Positions 40,604-48,106 of a stretch of 64,000 bases of DNA are shown here, one piece after another. The notes below the pieces were generated by a model. The model was not told where the DNA came from. It worked only from the letters and a program-made list of their open reading frames with translations, and did no database searches. Location: contig UQTB01000006.1 of the NCBI GenBank assembly GCA_900543915.1, positions 19,720-83,719 of the forward strand, given 5' to 3'. This DNA is from an uncultured Eubacteriales bacterium. GTDB taxonomy: Bacteria > Bacillota > Clostridia > Christensenellales > Borkfalkiaceae. A program made the position numbers and the translations under genes. How positions within the stretch are numbered: the stretch's first letter is position 1; every line of letters starts with the position of its first letter.

Positions 40604-40864
40604 ATGCAAAACGAATCTTTTGATCCGCGCGAAGCGGAAAAACAACTGAACGAACTGTTCCGTGAATATCTCGGCGAAGATCAGCCCGGAAAAGCGGAAC
40701 AAAAAAAGCGCCTGTATAAAGACTGCCTCAAAGACGTGACGGATCGGGGATATACGGTCTTGCAGAACGTCCACAGGGGCATTCTGGTGACGAAGCGCGC
40801 CGTCATTTACTGTTCGGAATCCAACGAAAAACTGCGGTATCTCCGGCAGAACGACGCGTTATAA
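40604..40864 (+). CDS. Small helical protein, paralogue B
   Basis: Not recognised. 86 residues, charged and helical: EAEKQLNELFREYLGEDQ, AEQKKRLYKDCLKDVTDRGYTV, then a short strand-rich end. Paralogue of the protein at 40021. ATG follows ACAGGAAATT. It is divergent from the HTH gene with three operator sites between them. Confidence 0.7.
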   Translation: MQNESFDPREAEKQLNELFREYLGEDQPGKAEQKKRLYKDCLKDVTDRGYTVLQNVHRGILVTKRAVIYCSESNEKLRYLRQNDAL

Positions 40865-40965
40865 CGAGCCGCCGGGCATAAATTGCCGGCGTTCATGCGG
40901 CGATGGCGGCACTTCGTCACGCCTGTTTGTTGCGTCCGCTGTGCCGTAACTGTTTTTTCAAAGCG

Positions 40966-41227
40966 AATCAAGATCCACTGGCTAAGCCGGTGGTTTTTCA
41001 GTTTCGGGCGGTTAGCCCTAATACTGCCCTGCGCGCGCATACGACGCCCCGGCAGTCATGCAATCGTCACTTGTTACCCGTCAACGCGCCCCTTTCGGCA
41101 TGTTGTTCTTCCCCGATTGCTTCGCTCTTTTTTCTTTATAAAGAGGCTCTTTCCTCTCTTTTTCCCCGCCCTGCTCCTCTTTTTTGTGCATCGGCAAAGC
41201 CTGTCTTAAACCGGCGGACTATCCGCG
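40966..41227 (+). repeat. Dispersed repeat of a second type, copy A
   Basis: Begins near a CCACTGGCTAAGCCGGTGG hairpin, continues through TTTCGGGCGGTTAGCCCTAAT and ACCCGTCAACG, a pyrimidine-rich stretch, TTTTTTGTGCATCGGCAAAGCC and an end near ACCGGCGGACTATCCGCGG. A diverged copy lies at 44577-44860 in the opposite orientation. No ORF inside is convincing. Confidence 0.7.
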
Positions 41228-41244
41228 GGGTCTGACATAAAAGG

Positions 41245-41280
41245 AACCCCTTCCCGCCGCGGGAAGGGGTTTTAATTTTT
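41245..41280. terminator. Terminator after the DUF1836 gene
   Basis: Perfect 12-bp stem AACCCCTTCCCG / CGGGAAGGGGTT with a 3-base loop, T-rich on the plus side and a TTTT on the minus side. Confidence 0.8.
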
Positions 41281-41835
41281 TTCTTTCCGGTTTTTTTTCT
41301 CGCGCGGCTCCCCCCGCTGAAAGGAGAGAATCTTCTGCGCGTACAGCTTGCTCGCAATGGAGGTCGCCGCATATTTCAGCGCGAGGTCGGTGTAGTCGCC
41401 GTCCAGCGAAATCTCCTCCACCGGTTCGCCCACCAGACAGCAGGCGCGCAGCGCTTTCTCCTGCTCGTCGCAGAAATAATTATAGACCTGCTTCTCGTTT
41501 TTGCCTTCGAGCAGCGTATCGACCAGCTGCTTGATCTCGTCCAGCCGCAAAACCTGTTTCAGAAAACAGACCGCGTAGATATATGCGAGATGGCGGCGGT
41601 TGTACTTCTTCCCTTCCGGCGGCGGAACGATGCCGAACTTCACGTAGTTGTTGATCATGGAAGACGTGATGATGTTGTCTTCCGGATCGATTTTGAAAAC
41701 AGAAAGCTGCCGGGACAGATACGCGAGCACCTGATCCATATATAAGTCGAGATCGGGAAATTCATTGCTCCTGATGATATGAAAGTGCTCGATTGTCTTA
41801 TTGAATTCGATAAGCTCCCTCGTCTGATCGCTCAT
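41272..41835 (-). CDS. DUF1836-domain regulator-like protein
   Basis: 187 residues with the DUF1836 signature: ITSSMINNYVKFGIVPPPEG, KKYNRRHLAYIYAVCFLKQVLRLDEIKQLV. The first part of this motif resembles a MerR-like helix-turn-helix, so DNA binding is likely but the family is uncharacterised. ATG at 41835 follows AGGAGGGGCT. It is divergent from an SGNH hydrolase gene, and a 9-bp perfect inverted repeat overlaps its own promoter. Confidence 0.88.
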   Translation of the reverse strand: MSDQTRELIEFNKTIEHFHIIRSNEFPDLDLYMDQVLAYLSRQLSVFKIDPEDNIITSSMINNYVKFGIVPPPEGKKYNRRHLAYIYAVCFLKQVLRLDEIKQLVDTLLEGKNEKQVYNYFCDEQEKALRACCLVGEPVEEISLDGDYTDLALKYAATSIASKLYAQKILSFQRGEPREKKNRKEKN

Positions 41836-41855
41836 AGCCCCTCCTGTCTGCCATT

Positions 41856-41930
41856 ATTTTACCACATTGCCGAAATAATTGCAAATGTTTCGGCAAAATA
41901 CTTGACTTCGTATCCGTATTCATGTATTAT
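41856..41930. promoter_or_regulatory. Divergent promoters with an inverted-repeat operator
   Basis: Minus-strand promoter TTGCAA (41879-41884), 17 bp, TAAAAT (41856-41861) for the DUF1836 gene; plus-strand promoter TTGACT (41902-41907), 17 bp, TATTAT (41925-41930) for the SGNH gene. A perfect inverted repeat TTGCCGAAA-N12-TTTCGGCAA (41867-41875 and 41888-41896) spans the minus promoter and ends 5 bp before the plus -35 box. Confidence 0.75.
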
Positions 41931-41957
41931 GGTATCAAATACTAGATAGGAGGAGCA

Positions 41958-42641
41958 ATGAAACAAACCGTTATCCTGGGCGACTCCATCTTCAAGGGAG
42001 TATTGCTCGCCGCAGACGAAAACCGCTACTACGTATCGCGCGAAATCGACTGGGCGGCAATCGGGCGGGAATTCGGCGCCGATATCCGCAACCTTTCCAA
42101 AATGGGATGCCGTACCACCCATGCGCCCGAAATCCTGAAAAAATACCTCGAAAAAAACGACCGGCCGGAAGTCATCGTCATAGAGCTCGGCGGAAACGAC
42201 TGCGATTACGACTGGAAGACGGTGGCGAAAAGCCCTTCCCGCGCGTACCAGCCGCTCACGCCCTTCGGCCAATTTCAGGAAAATTACCGCGCGCTGATCG
42301 CGCTGGCGCAGGCGAACGCCGGGAAAGTGATCCTCGTCAACCTGCCGCCGATCGACGAAAAGAGCTATTTCGAGTGGATTACGCGCAAAGGAGAAAGCCG
42401 GGAAAATATCCTGTACTTTTTGCATGACGACATCGGCCGCATTTACCGCGATCAGGAAATGTATTCCGAGCGCATCGGCAAGCTCGCCGCGGAGACGGGC
42501 TGCAAGCTGATCGATATCCGCTGTTCCTTTCTGCAATGCGGGGACTACCGCCCCCTGCTCTGCCGGGACGGCATTCATCCGAACAGCGCCGGGCACCAAA
42601 ATATTATCAGAACTTTCGGCGAGGAGCTCGCCGCATCATAA
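41958..42641 (+). CDS. SGNH/GDSL hydrolase
   Basis: 227 residues, no signal peptide, so cytosolic. Seen: block I ILGDSIFKG with the nucleophile Ser10, block III IELGGNDCDYDW near 77, and block V RDGIHPNSAGHQ near 202 with Asp/His. Esterase or acyl hydrolase by family. ATG after AGGAGGAGCA. It is followed 23 bp later by two DegV genes in the same direction; DegV proteins bind fatty acids, so release of acyl chains is a plausible role. Confidence 0.9.
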   Translation: MKQTVILGDSIFKGVLLAADENRYYVSREIDWAAIGREFGADIRNLSKMGCRTTHAPEILKKYLEKNDRPEVIVIELGGNDCDYDWKTVAKSPSRAYQPLTPFGQFQENYRALIALAQANAGKVILVNLPPIDEKSYFEWITRKGESRENILYFLHDDIGRIYRDQEMYSERIGKLAAETGCKLIDIRCSFLQCGDYRPLLCRDGIHPNSAGHQNIIRTFGEELAAS

Positions 42642-42664
42642 AAGAACAGAAGGAGGAGTTCAAA

Positions 42665-43528
42665 ATGAAACTTGCCGTAACGGCGGAAACCACCATCGAC
42701 CTGACGCCCGCGCTTCTTGAGGAGTTCGACATCAGAACCATTCCCCTGGGCATCACCCTGGAGGGCAAAGATATGAAGGACGGCGAAATGACGACGGACG
42801 AAATGTTCGAATACGTCGCGAAAACGGGCGTTCTGCCCAAGACCAACGCCGTCAACGAATTTGAATACGGCGAGCTGTTCACATCTCTGCTGAAGGAATA
42901 CGACGGCGTCGTACATATCTCCATTTCGTCGGAGATCAGCAGCTGCTGCGCGAATGCGAAGAGCGCCGCGGAAAAGCTGAATAACGTCTTCGTCGTGGAC
43001 AGCCGTTCCCTCTCCACGGGGATCGCTCAGCTCGCGATCTATGCGAGAAATCTGTCGCAAACCGATCTCAGCGCAAAGGAAATTTACGAAAAGGTACAGG
43101 CCCGCACCGCAATGCTGCAGGTCTCCTTCGAGCTCGAACGGCTGGACTATCTCTATAAGGGCGGCAGATGCTCCAGTCTGCAGTTTTTCGGGGCGAACCT
43201 GCTCAAGCTCCGCCCCCGCATCATGGTGAAGGACGGCAAAATGGGCGCGGATAAAAAGTACCGCGGCAAAATCGAGCTGGTAGTACGCAAATACTGCCGC
43301 GACACGCTGAACGAGTACAATACGCCGGACAAGAGCCTGGTCTTTATCACCTATACGACGGCTACGCCCGAAATGCTGAACGAGGCGACGAGCGCCTGCA
43401 AGGAAGCGGGATTCGAGCGGATCGAGTATACCCGCGCCGGCGGCACGATCTCCAGCCACTGCGGCGAGCACACGCTGGGCATCCTCTATTTCAACGACGG
43501 CCCCGAAAAAATCGAAGTTTCCAACTGA
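42665..43528 (+). CDS. DegV-family fatty-acid-binding protein, copy 1
   Basis: 287 residues from ATG at 42665 (AAGGAGGAGTTCAAA). Seen: N-terminal AVTAETTIDLTPALLEEFDI, HISISSEISSCCANAKSAAE (fatty-acid headgroup loop region), VVDSRSLSTGIAQLAIYA, and LDYLYKGGRCSSLQFFGANL. FakB-type proteins present fatty acids to the kinase FakA for phospholipid synthesis. Follows the SGNH hydrolase, and is itself followed by a terminator and a second DegV gene, with which it shares most of its sequence. Confidence 0.93.
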   Translation: MKLAVTAETTIDLTPALLEEFDIRTIPLGITLEGKDMKDGEMTTDEMFEYVAKTGVLPKTNAVNEFEYGELFTSLLKEYDGVVHISISSEISSCCANAKSAAEKLNNVFVVDSRSLSTGIAQLAIYARNLSQTDLSAKEIYEKVQARTAMLQVSFELERLDYLYKGGRCSSLQFFGANLLKLRPRIMVKDGKMGADKKYRGKIELVVRKYCRDTLNEYNTPDKSLVFITYTTATPEMLNEATSACKEAGFERIEYTRAGGTISSHCGEHTLGILYFNDGPEKIEVSN

Positions 43529-43535
43529 CCCCGTC

Positions 43536-43563
43536 CGCCCGGAGCAATCCGGGCGTTTTTTTT
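43536..43563 (+). terminator. Rho-independent terminator
   Basis: Stem CGCCCGGA / TCCGGGCG with GCAA loop and eight T. Confidence 0.92.
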
Positions 43564-43649
43564 GTTGAACCGGCGAAATTTTGATCAAAATGATTTTCAT
43601 TTTTCCAAAAGTATGGTATACTTTGTAAAAACGAGGGAGGAAAACGAAC

Positions 43650-44510
43650 GTGAAAATCGCAATATCCGCCGAAACTACGCTGGACATGCCCCTTGAAATG
43701 CGGGAACAATACGACGTGCATGTCATTCCCTACGGCATTGTGCTCGGCGGCGAAGAATTTTTCGACGGCAAGTATTCGACGGAAGAGATCTTTGAAAAAG
43801 TCAAAGAGCTGGACGAACTGCCCAAGACCAACGCCATCAACGCCTATACCTACGGCGAATATTTCAAAGAGCTGCTGAAAGAATACGACGGCGTCGTACA
43901 TGTGTGTTTATCCGGGGGAATCACCTCTTCCACCGAGAACGCAAAGGCGGCGGCGGGAGAGCTGAAAAACGTATACGTCGTCGACAGCAGGTCGCTTTCG
44001 ACGGGCATTTCTCTGCTCGTCTTATACGCCCGCCGGCTGGCGGATCAGGGGCTTTCTCCCAAAGACGTCTACGAAAAAGTGCAGGCGCGCGCGGAGAAGC
44101 TCCAGGTTTCTTTCGTCATCGAGCGGCTGGACTACCTCTACAAGGGCGGCAGATGCTCCAGCCTGCAGCTTCTGGGCGCCAATCTCTTGAAACTCCGCCC
44201 CCGCATTATTCTGAAGGACGGCAAGATGATCTCCGATAAAAAATACCGCGGCAGGATGGAACAGGTCGTCGCAAAATACTGTACAGATACGCTCAACGAG
44301 TTCAACACGCCGGATAAAAGCGAGGTGTTCCTCACCTACACGACCGCCACGCCCGAGATGGTAGCGGCGGCGCGCGGAGTACTGAAAAAGGCGGGCTTTG
44401 AGACGGTCTACGAGACGCACGCGGGCGGCACCATCGGAAGCCACTGCGGCGAACATACGCTCGGTATCCTCTACTTCAACGACGGAACGGACACGGTTTT
44501 TATCGACTGA
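43650..44510 (+). CDS. DegV-family fatty-acid-binding protein, copy 2
   Basis: 286 residues from a GTG at 43650 with GAGGGAGG upstream. Close paralogue of copy 1: AISAETTLDMPLEMREQYDV, CLSGGITSSTENAKAAAGE, VVDSRSLSTGISLLVLYARR, RLDYLYKGGRCSSLQLLGAN. Own promoter (TTTTCA-N17-TATACT, -10 near 43616) and terminator, so regulation is separate from copy 1. Differences in the headgroup loop (SISSEISS versus CLSGGITS) suggest different acyl preference. Confidence 0.93.
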   Translation: MKIAISAETTLDMPLEMREQYDVHVIPYGIVLGGEEFFDGKYSTEEIFEKVKELDELPKTNAINAYTYGEYFKELLKEYDGVVHVCLSGGITSSTENAKAAAGELKNVYVVDSRSLSTGISLLVLYARRLADQGLSPKDVYEKVQARAEKLQVSFVIERLDYLYKGGRCSSLQLLGANLLKLRPRIILKDGKMISDKKYRGRMEQVVAKYCTDTLNEFNTPDKSEVFLTYTTATPEMVAAARGVLKKAGFETVYETHAGGTIGSHCGEHTLGILYFNDGTDTVFID

Positions 44511-44537
44511 TCGCATTTTGAAAGAGTTTTCCAATAA

Positions 44538-44569
44538 AGGACAGCGTTGTTTCGCTGTTCTTTTTTTTT
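44538..44569 (+). terminator. Rho-independent terminator
   Basis: Stem GGACAGCG / CGCTGTTC (one wobble), loop TTGTTT-like, followed by nine T. Confidence 0.88.
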
Positions 44570-44576
44570 GTCAAAA

Positions 44577-44860
44577 GAAAACCACGCGATAAAGGCATGG
44601 TTAAAAAAAGGCTTTGCCGATGCACAAAAAAGAGAAGGAAAAACAAGAATAAAAAAGGAAAGAGAAAAGGAAAAAGAGCAACCAAGAAAGCGGAGCAGGA
44701 CAAAGGAGAAGAAAGGAAAGCGCAGAAAAGACCCGTTTACGGGCAGCAAGTAACAAATGTGTGACTGGCAGGTCAATCATAAGCGCACTTGTGCGCCGCC
44801 TGTATCGATTAGAGCTATGCCCGAAATTGTAATACCCCCCGCCTTGCGGATGGATTATTT
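44577..44860 (-). repeat. Dispersed repeat of the second type, copy B (inverted)
   Basis: Read on the minus strand it follows copy A at 40966-41227 block by block: ATCCATCCGCAAGGCGGGG end, ATTTCGGGCATAGCTCTAAT, GCCCGTAAACGGG, a pyrimidine-rich stretch, TTTTTTGTGCATCGGCAAAGCC and the terminal ACCATGCCTTTATCGCGTGG. The two copies therefore bracket the DUF1836-SGNH-DegV genes as inverted repeats. Confidence 0.7.
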
Positions 44861-45291
44861 TTTTGACGCGTTCCCCTGAATAAAATGAGCCAACAAGCTC
44901 CACAGCGCTCCCGCATCCTTCCTGAAATCTTATAGCAAATTAAATTTCCCTTTCCGACAAACCGAATCGCGCCGCTTCCTCCCGCGCGCCGGAACCGCGT
45001 CCGAAATTCCGTTCCCCCTGTTTCAGGAGTGTCTTATGAACCCCCGTGCGCACCGCCGTCCATTGCCCCTGTAAAAAGGCTCCGTTCCCCGCCTTTACGC
45101 ATAACAGCGCAATCCCGACAGCAAAGAATTTCCTTCAACATACCGCTCTTTTGCGCAGATCATGATAAATCGGGAAAACCCCCGGCTTAATCATAAGCCG
45201 GGGGAGCAATCTAACAGCAAGTATAATAGCCGCGGCGTTCTGATTTCTCCCTAAAACAGAGGAATAACAAGTGAAAACGCGCGCTTTAATT
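44861..45291. other. Gene-free stretch with the uvrBA terminator
   Basis: No credible ORF. At 45174-45204, on the minus strand, an 11-bp stem (CCCCCGGCTTA arms, 4-base loop) runs into TTTT about 90 bp after the uvrA stop and should end the uvrBA transcript. The rest shows nothing I can name. Confidence 0.6.
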
Positions 45292-48105
45292 TTATAAAAT
45301 CTTCTTCAAAAACTGCCCGGTAAAGCTCTCGTTTACCGCGGCGACCTCTTCCGGCGTGCCGCAGGCGACCACCGTTCCGCCGCCCGAACCGCCTTCCGGT
45401 CCCAGATCGACGATATAGTCCGCAATCTTGATGATATCCAGGTTGTGCTCGATGACGATGACGGTATTGCCGCCCGTCCGCAGCCGCTGTAAAATTTCAG
45501 CCAGCTTCTGTACGTCGTAGCTGTGCAGTCCGGTCGTCGGCTCGTCCAGAATATAGAGCGTCCTGCCGGTGGGGCGCTTTGACAGCTCGGTCGCCAGCTT
45601 GACCCGCTGCGCCTCCCCGCCCGAAAGCGTGGTGGAGGACTGCCCCAGCTTGATGTATCCAAGGCCTACGTCCTTGAGCGTCTTGATCTTGTTGTAGATG
45701 GAAGAGAGGTTCTGGAAGAAGTCGCACGCCTCGTCCACCGTCATTTCCAGCACGTCGTTGATGCTTTTTCCCTTGTATTTGACCTGTAAAGTCTCTCTGT
45801 TGTAGCGCTTGCCCTTGCAGACCTCGCAGGGAACATAGATATCCGGCAGAAAGTGCATTTCGATCCTGATGATGCCGTCCCCCGAGCAGTGCTCGCAGCG
45901 CCCGCCCGCGACGTTGAAGGAAAAGCGCCCGGACTTGTATCCGCGCTCCTTCGCGTCCGGCGTGGAGGCGAAGAGATCCCGGATGGCCGTAAACACCCCC
46001 GTATAGGTCGCCGGATTGCTGCGCGGCGTGCGCCCGATCGGCGACTGGTCGATGTCGATCACCTTGTCAAAGTGCTCAATTCCCTCGATGCGTTCATAAG
46101 CACCTGCGCGCACGCGCGCCTTGTTCAGCTCGGTCGCGAGCACGGGATAGACGATCTCGTTGACCAGCGAGCTCTTGCCCGACCCCGAAACGCCCGTCAC
46201 CGCGGTGATCAGCCCGACGGGAAAGGAGACGTCGATATGCTTCAGGTTGTTCTGCGCCGCCCCCACAACGGTCAGCCACTTGTCCCCCGCGGGCTGACGG
46301 AAGGCGGGAACTTCGATCTTCCGCCGCCCGGCGAGATAATCGCCGGTGATCGAGCGGGGACTGTTCATCACTTCCTCCGCCGTGCCGCAGGCGACGACTT
46401 CCCCGCCGTGAATGCCGGCATAGGGACCGATGTCGACGATATAGTCGGCGGCGCGCATGGTATCCTCGTCGTGCTCGACGACGATCAGGGAATTGCCCAG
46501 ATCCCGCAGATGTTTGAGCGTGGAAAGCAGTTTTTCGTTGTCTCGCTGATGAAGCCCGATGGAGGGCTCGTCCAAAATATACAGAACGCCGGTCAGCCCC
46601 GAGCCGATCTGGGTCGCCAGGCGGATGCGCTGCGCCTCCCCGCCCGATAGCGTGCCCGCGCTGCGCGAGAGCGTCAGATAGCCCAGGCCGACGTCCGTCA
46701 GGAAGGAGAGCCGCGCCCTGATTTCCTTTAAAATGGAATCGGCGATCAGCATATCGGTCGGCGAAAGCACGAGATTTCCGATGAATTCGGACAGCCGGTC
46801 GACGGGCATGTCGCAGAGCTCCGCGATGTTCTTTCCCCCGATGAGGACGGAGAGCGCCTCTTTTTTCAGGCGTTTTCCGCGGCAGGTCTCGCAGGGGGAG
46901 GTCGTCATATATTTTTCGATCTCGCTCTTCGTATAATCGGATGTCGTTTCGCGGTACCGCCGCGCGAGGTTGGGAATAATCCCCTCCCACGCGGATTCAT
47001 AGCTCCCCGAAAAGGCGCGCGTGGCATATTCCAGCCTGATCTTTTCGCCGTTGTTGCCGTACAGCAGCATGTGATAGATCTCCGCAGGGAGATCCTTGAC
47101 GGGCGTATCCAGGCTGAAATGATAGTGTTTGGCGAGCGCCGTAAAATACATCTCGGTCATCTTGCCCGTGTCGAGATTCCACCCGGTAATGGTCATCGCC
47201 CCCTCGCGCAGGGACTTGTCCCGGTTCGGCACCACCAGTTTTTCGTCCAGTTCCATGCGGAAGCCCAGCCCCGCACAGTCCGGGCAGGCGCCGAAGGGAT
47301 TGTTGAAGGAAAAGAGCCGCGGCTCGATCTCCTCAATGCTGATATTGCACACGGGGCAGGCGTATTTTGTGGAATAGAGCTCCTCTTTCCCCTCGCAGGA
47401 TATGACGACCAGTCCTTCCGCCAGCTTGAGCGCCGTTTCCAGGCTGTCCGTCAGCCGCTGTTCGATTCCGCCCTTGACGACGAGGCGGTCCACGACCACG
47501 GAGATATTGTGCTTGACGTTTTTATCCAGCTTAATCTCTTCGTCCAGCGCGTAAACGATGCCGTCCACTTCCGCGCGGGCGTAGCCTGCCTTGCGGTAGC
47601 CTTCCAGCTGTTTGGAATATTCGCCCTTTCTGCCCCGCACGACGGGCGCGTTGACCAAAATCTTGCTCCCCTCGGGCATCGCCATCACCTTGTCCGCGAT
47701 CTGATCTACCGTCTGCCGTTCGATCCTGCGGCCGCATTTCGGGCAGTGCGGTTCGCCCACGCGCGCGAACAAAAGACGGAAATAATCGTAAATTTCCGTC
47801 ACCGTGCCCACCGTGGAGCGGGGATTATTGGATGTGGTCTTCTGGTCGATGGAAATGGCGGGAGACAAACCCTCGATGGACTCGACGTCCGGCTTTTCCA
47901 TCTGTCCCAGAAACATGCGCGCGTAGCTCGACAGGCTCTCCACATAGCGCCGCTGCCCTTCCGCGAAGATCGTCTCGAACGCGAGCGTGGACTTTCCGCT
48001 CCCCGAGACCCCGGTGAACACCACCAGCTTTTCGCGGGGGACCGTAAGATCGATATTTTTCAGATTATTTTCCTTCGCACCTTTGATTCTGATATATTCC
48101 TGCAT
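45292..48105 (-). CDS. uvrA: Excinuclease ABC subunit A
   Basis: Damage-sensing ATPase of nucleotide excision repair. 937 residues. Seen: first Walker A GVSGSGKSTLAFE near 31, CPKCGRR and zinc-finger pairs CPVC...CPDC (about 253-280), second Walker A GVSGSGKSSLVNE near 640, zinc-finger CEHCSGDG...CEVCKGKRYN near 738, signature LSGGEAQRVKLATELS, and Walker B TLYILDEPTTGLH. Starts 1 bp after the uvrB stop, so it is translated from the same SOS-controlled transcript. Confidence 0.98.
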   Translation of the reverse strand: MQEYIRIKGAKENNLKNIDLTVPREKLVVFTGVSGSGKSTLAFETIFAEGQRRYVESLSSYARMFLGQMEKPDVESIEGLSPAISIDQKTTSNNPRSTVGTVTEIYDYFRLLFARVGEPHCPKCGRRIERQTVDQIADKVMAMPEGSKILVNAPVVRGRKGEYSKQLEGYRKAGYARAEVDGIVYALDEEIKLDKNVKHNISVVVDRLVVKGGIEQRLTDSLETALKLAEGLVVISCEGKEELYSTKYACPVCNISIEEIEPRLFSFNNPFGACPDCAGLGFRMELDEKLVVPNRDKSLREGAMTITGWNLDTGKMTEMYFTALAKHYHFSLDTPVKDLPAEIYHMLLYGNNGEKIRLEYATRAFSGSYESAWEGIIPNLARRYRETTSDYTKSEIEKYMTTSPCETCRGKRLKKEALSVLIGGKNIAELCDMPVDRLSEFIGNLVLSPTDMLIADSILKEIRARLSFLTDVGLGYLTLSRSAGTLSGGEAQRIRLATQIGSGLTGVLYILDEPSIGLHQRDNEKLLSTLKHLRDLGNSLIVVEHDEDTMRAADYIVDIGPYAGIHGGEVVACGTAEEVMNSPRSITGDYLAGRRKIEVPAFRQPAGDKWLTVVGAAQNNLKHIDVSFPVGLITAVTGVSGSGKSSLVNEIVYPVLATELNKARVRAGAYERIEGIEHFDKVIDIDQSPIGRTPRSNPATYTGVFTAIRDLFASTPDAKERGYKSGRFSFNVAGGRCEHCSGDGIIRIEMHFLPDIYVPCEVCKGKRYNRETLQVKYKGKSINDVLEMTVDEACDFFQNLSSIYNKIKTLKDVGLGYIKLGQSSTTLSGGEAQRVKLATELSKRPTGRTLYILDEPTTGLHSYDVQKLAEILQRLRTGGNTVIVIEHNLDIIKIADYIVDLGPEGGSGGGTVVACGTPEEVAAVNESFTGQFLKKIL

Positions 48106-48106
48106 C

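Noticed and set aside
44630..44720. Lys/Glu-rich short frames in a purine-rich tract
   Set aside because: Low-complexity purine tract inside repeat copy B; its counterpart in copy A is a pyrimidine-rich stretch with no conserved frame.
45179..45204. GC-rich hairpin as part of a new RNA
   Set aside because: It sits behind uvrA with TTTT on the minus strand and is explained as a terminator.
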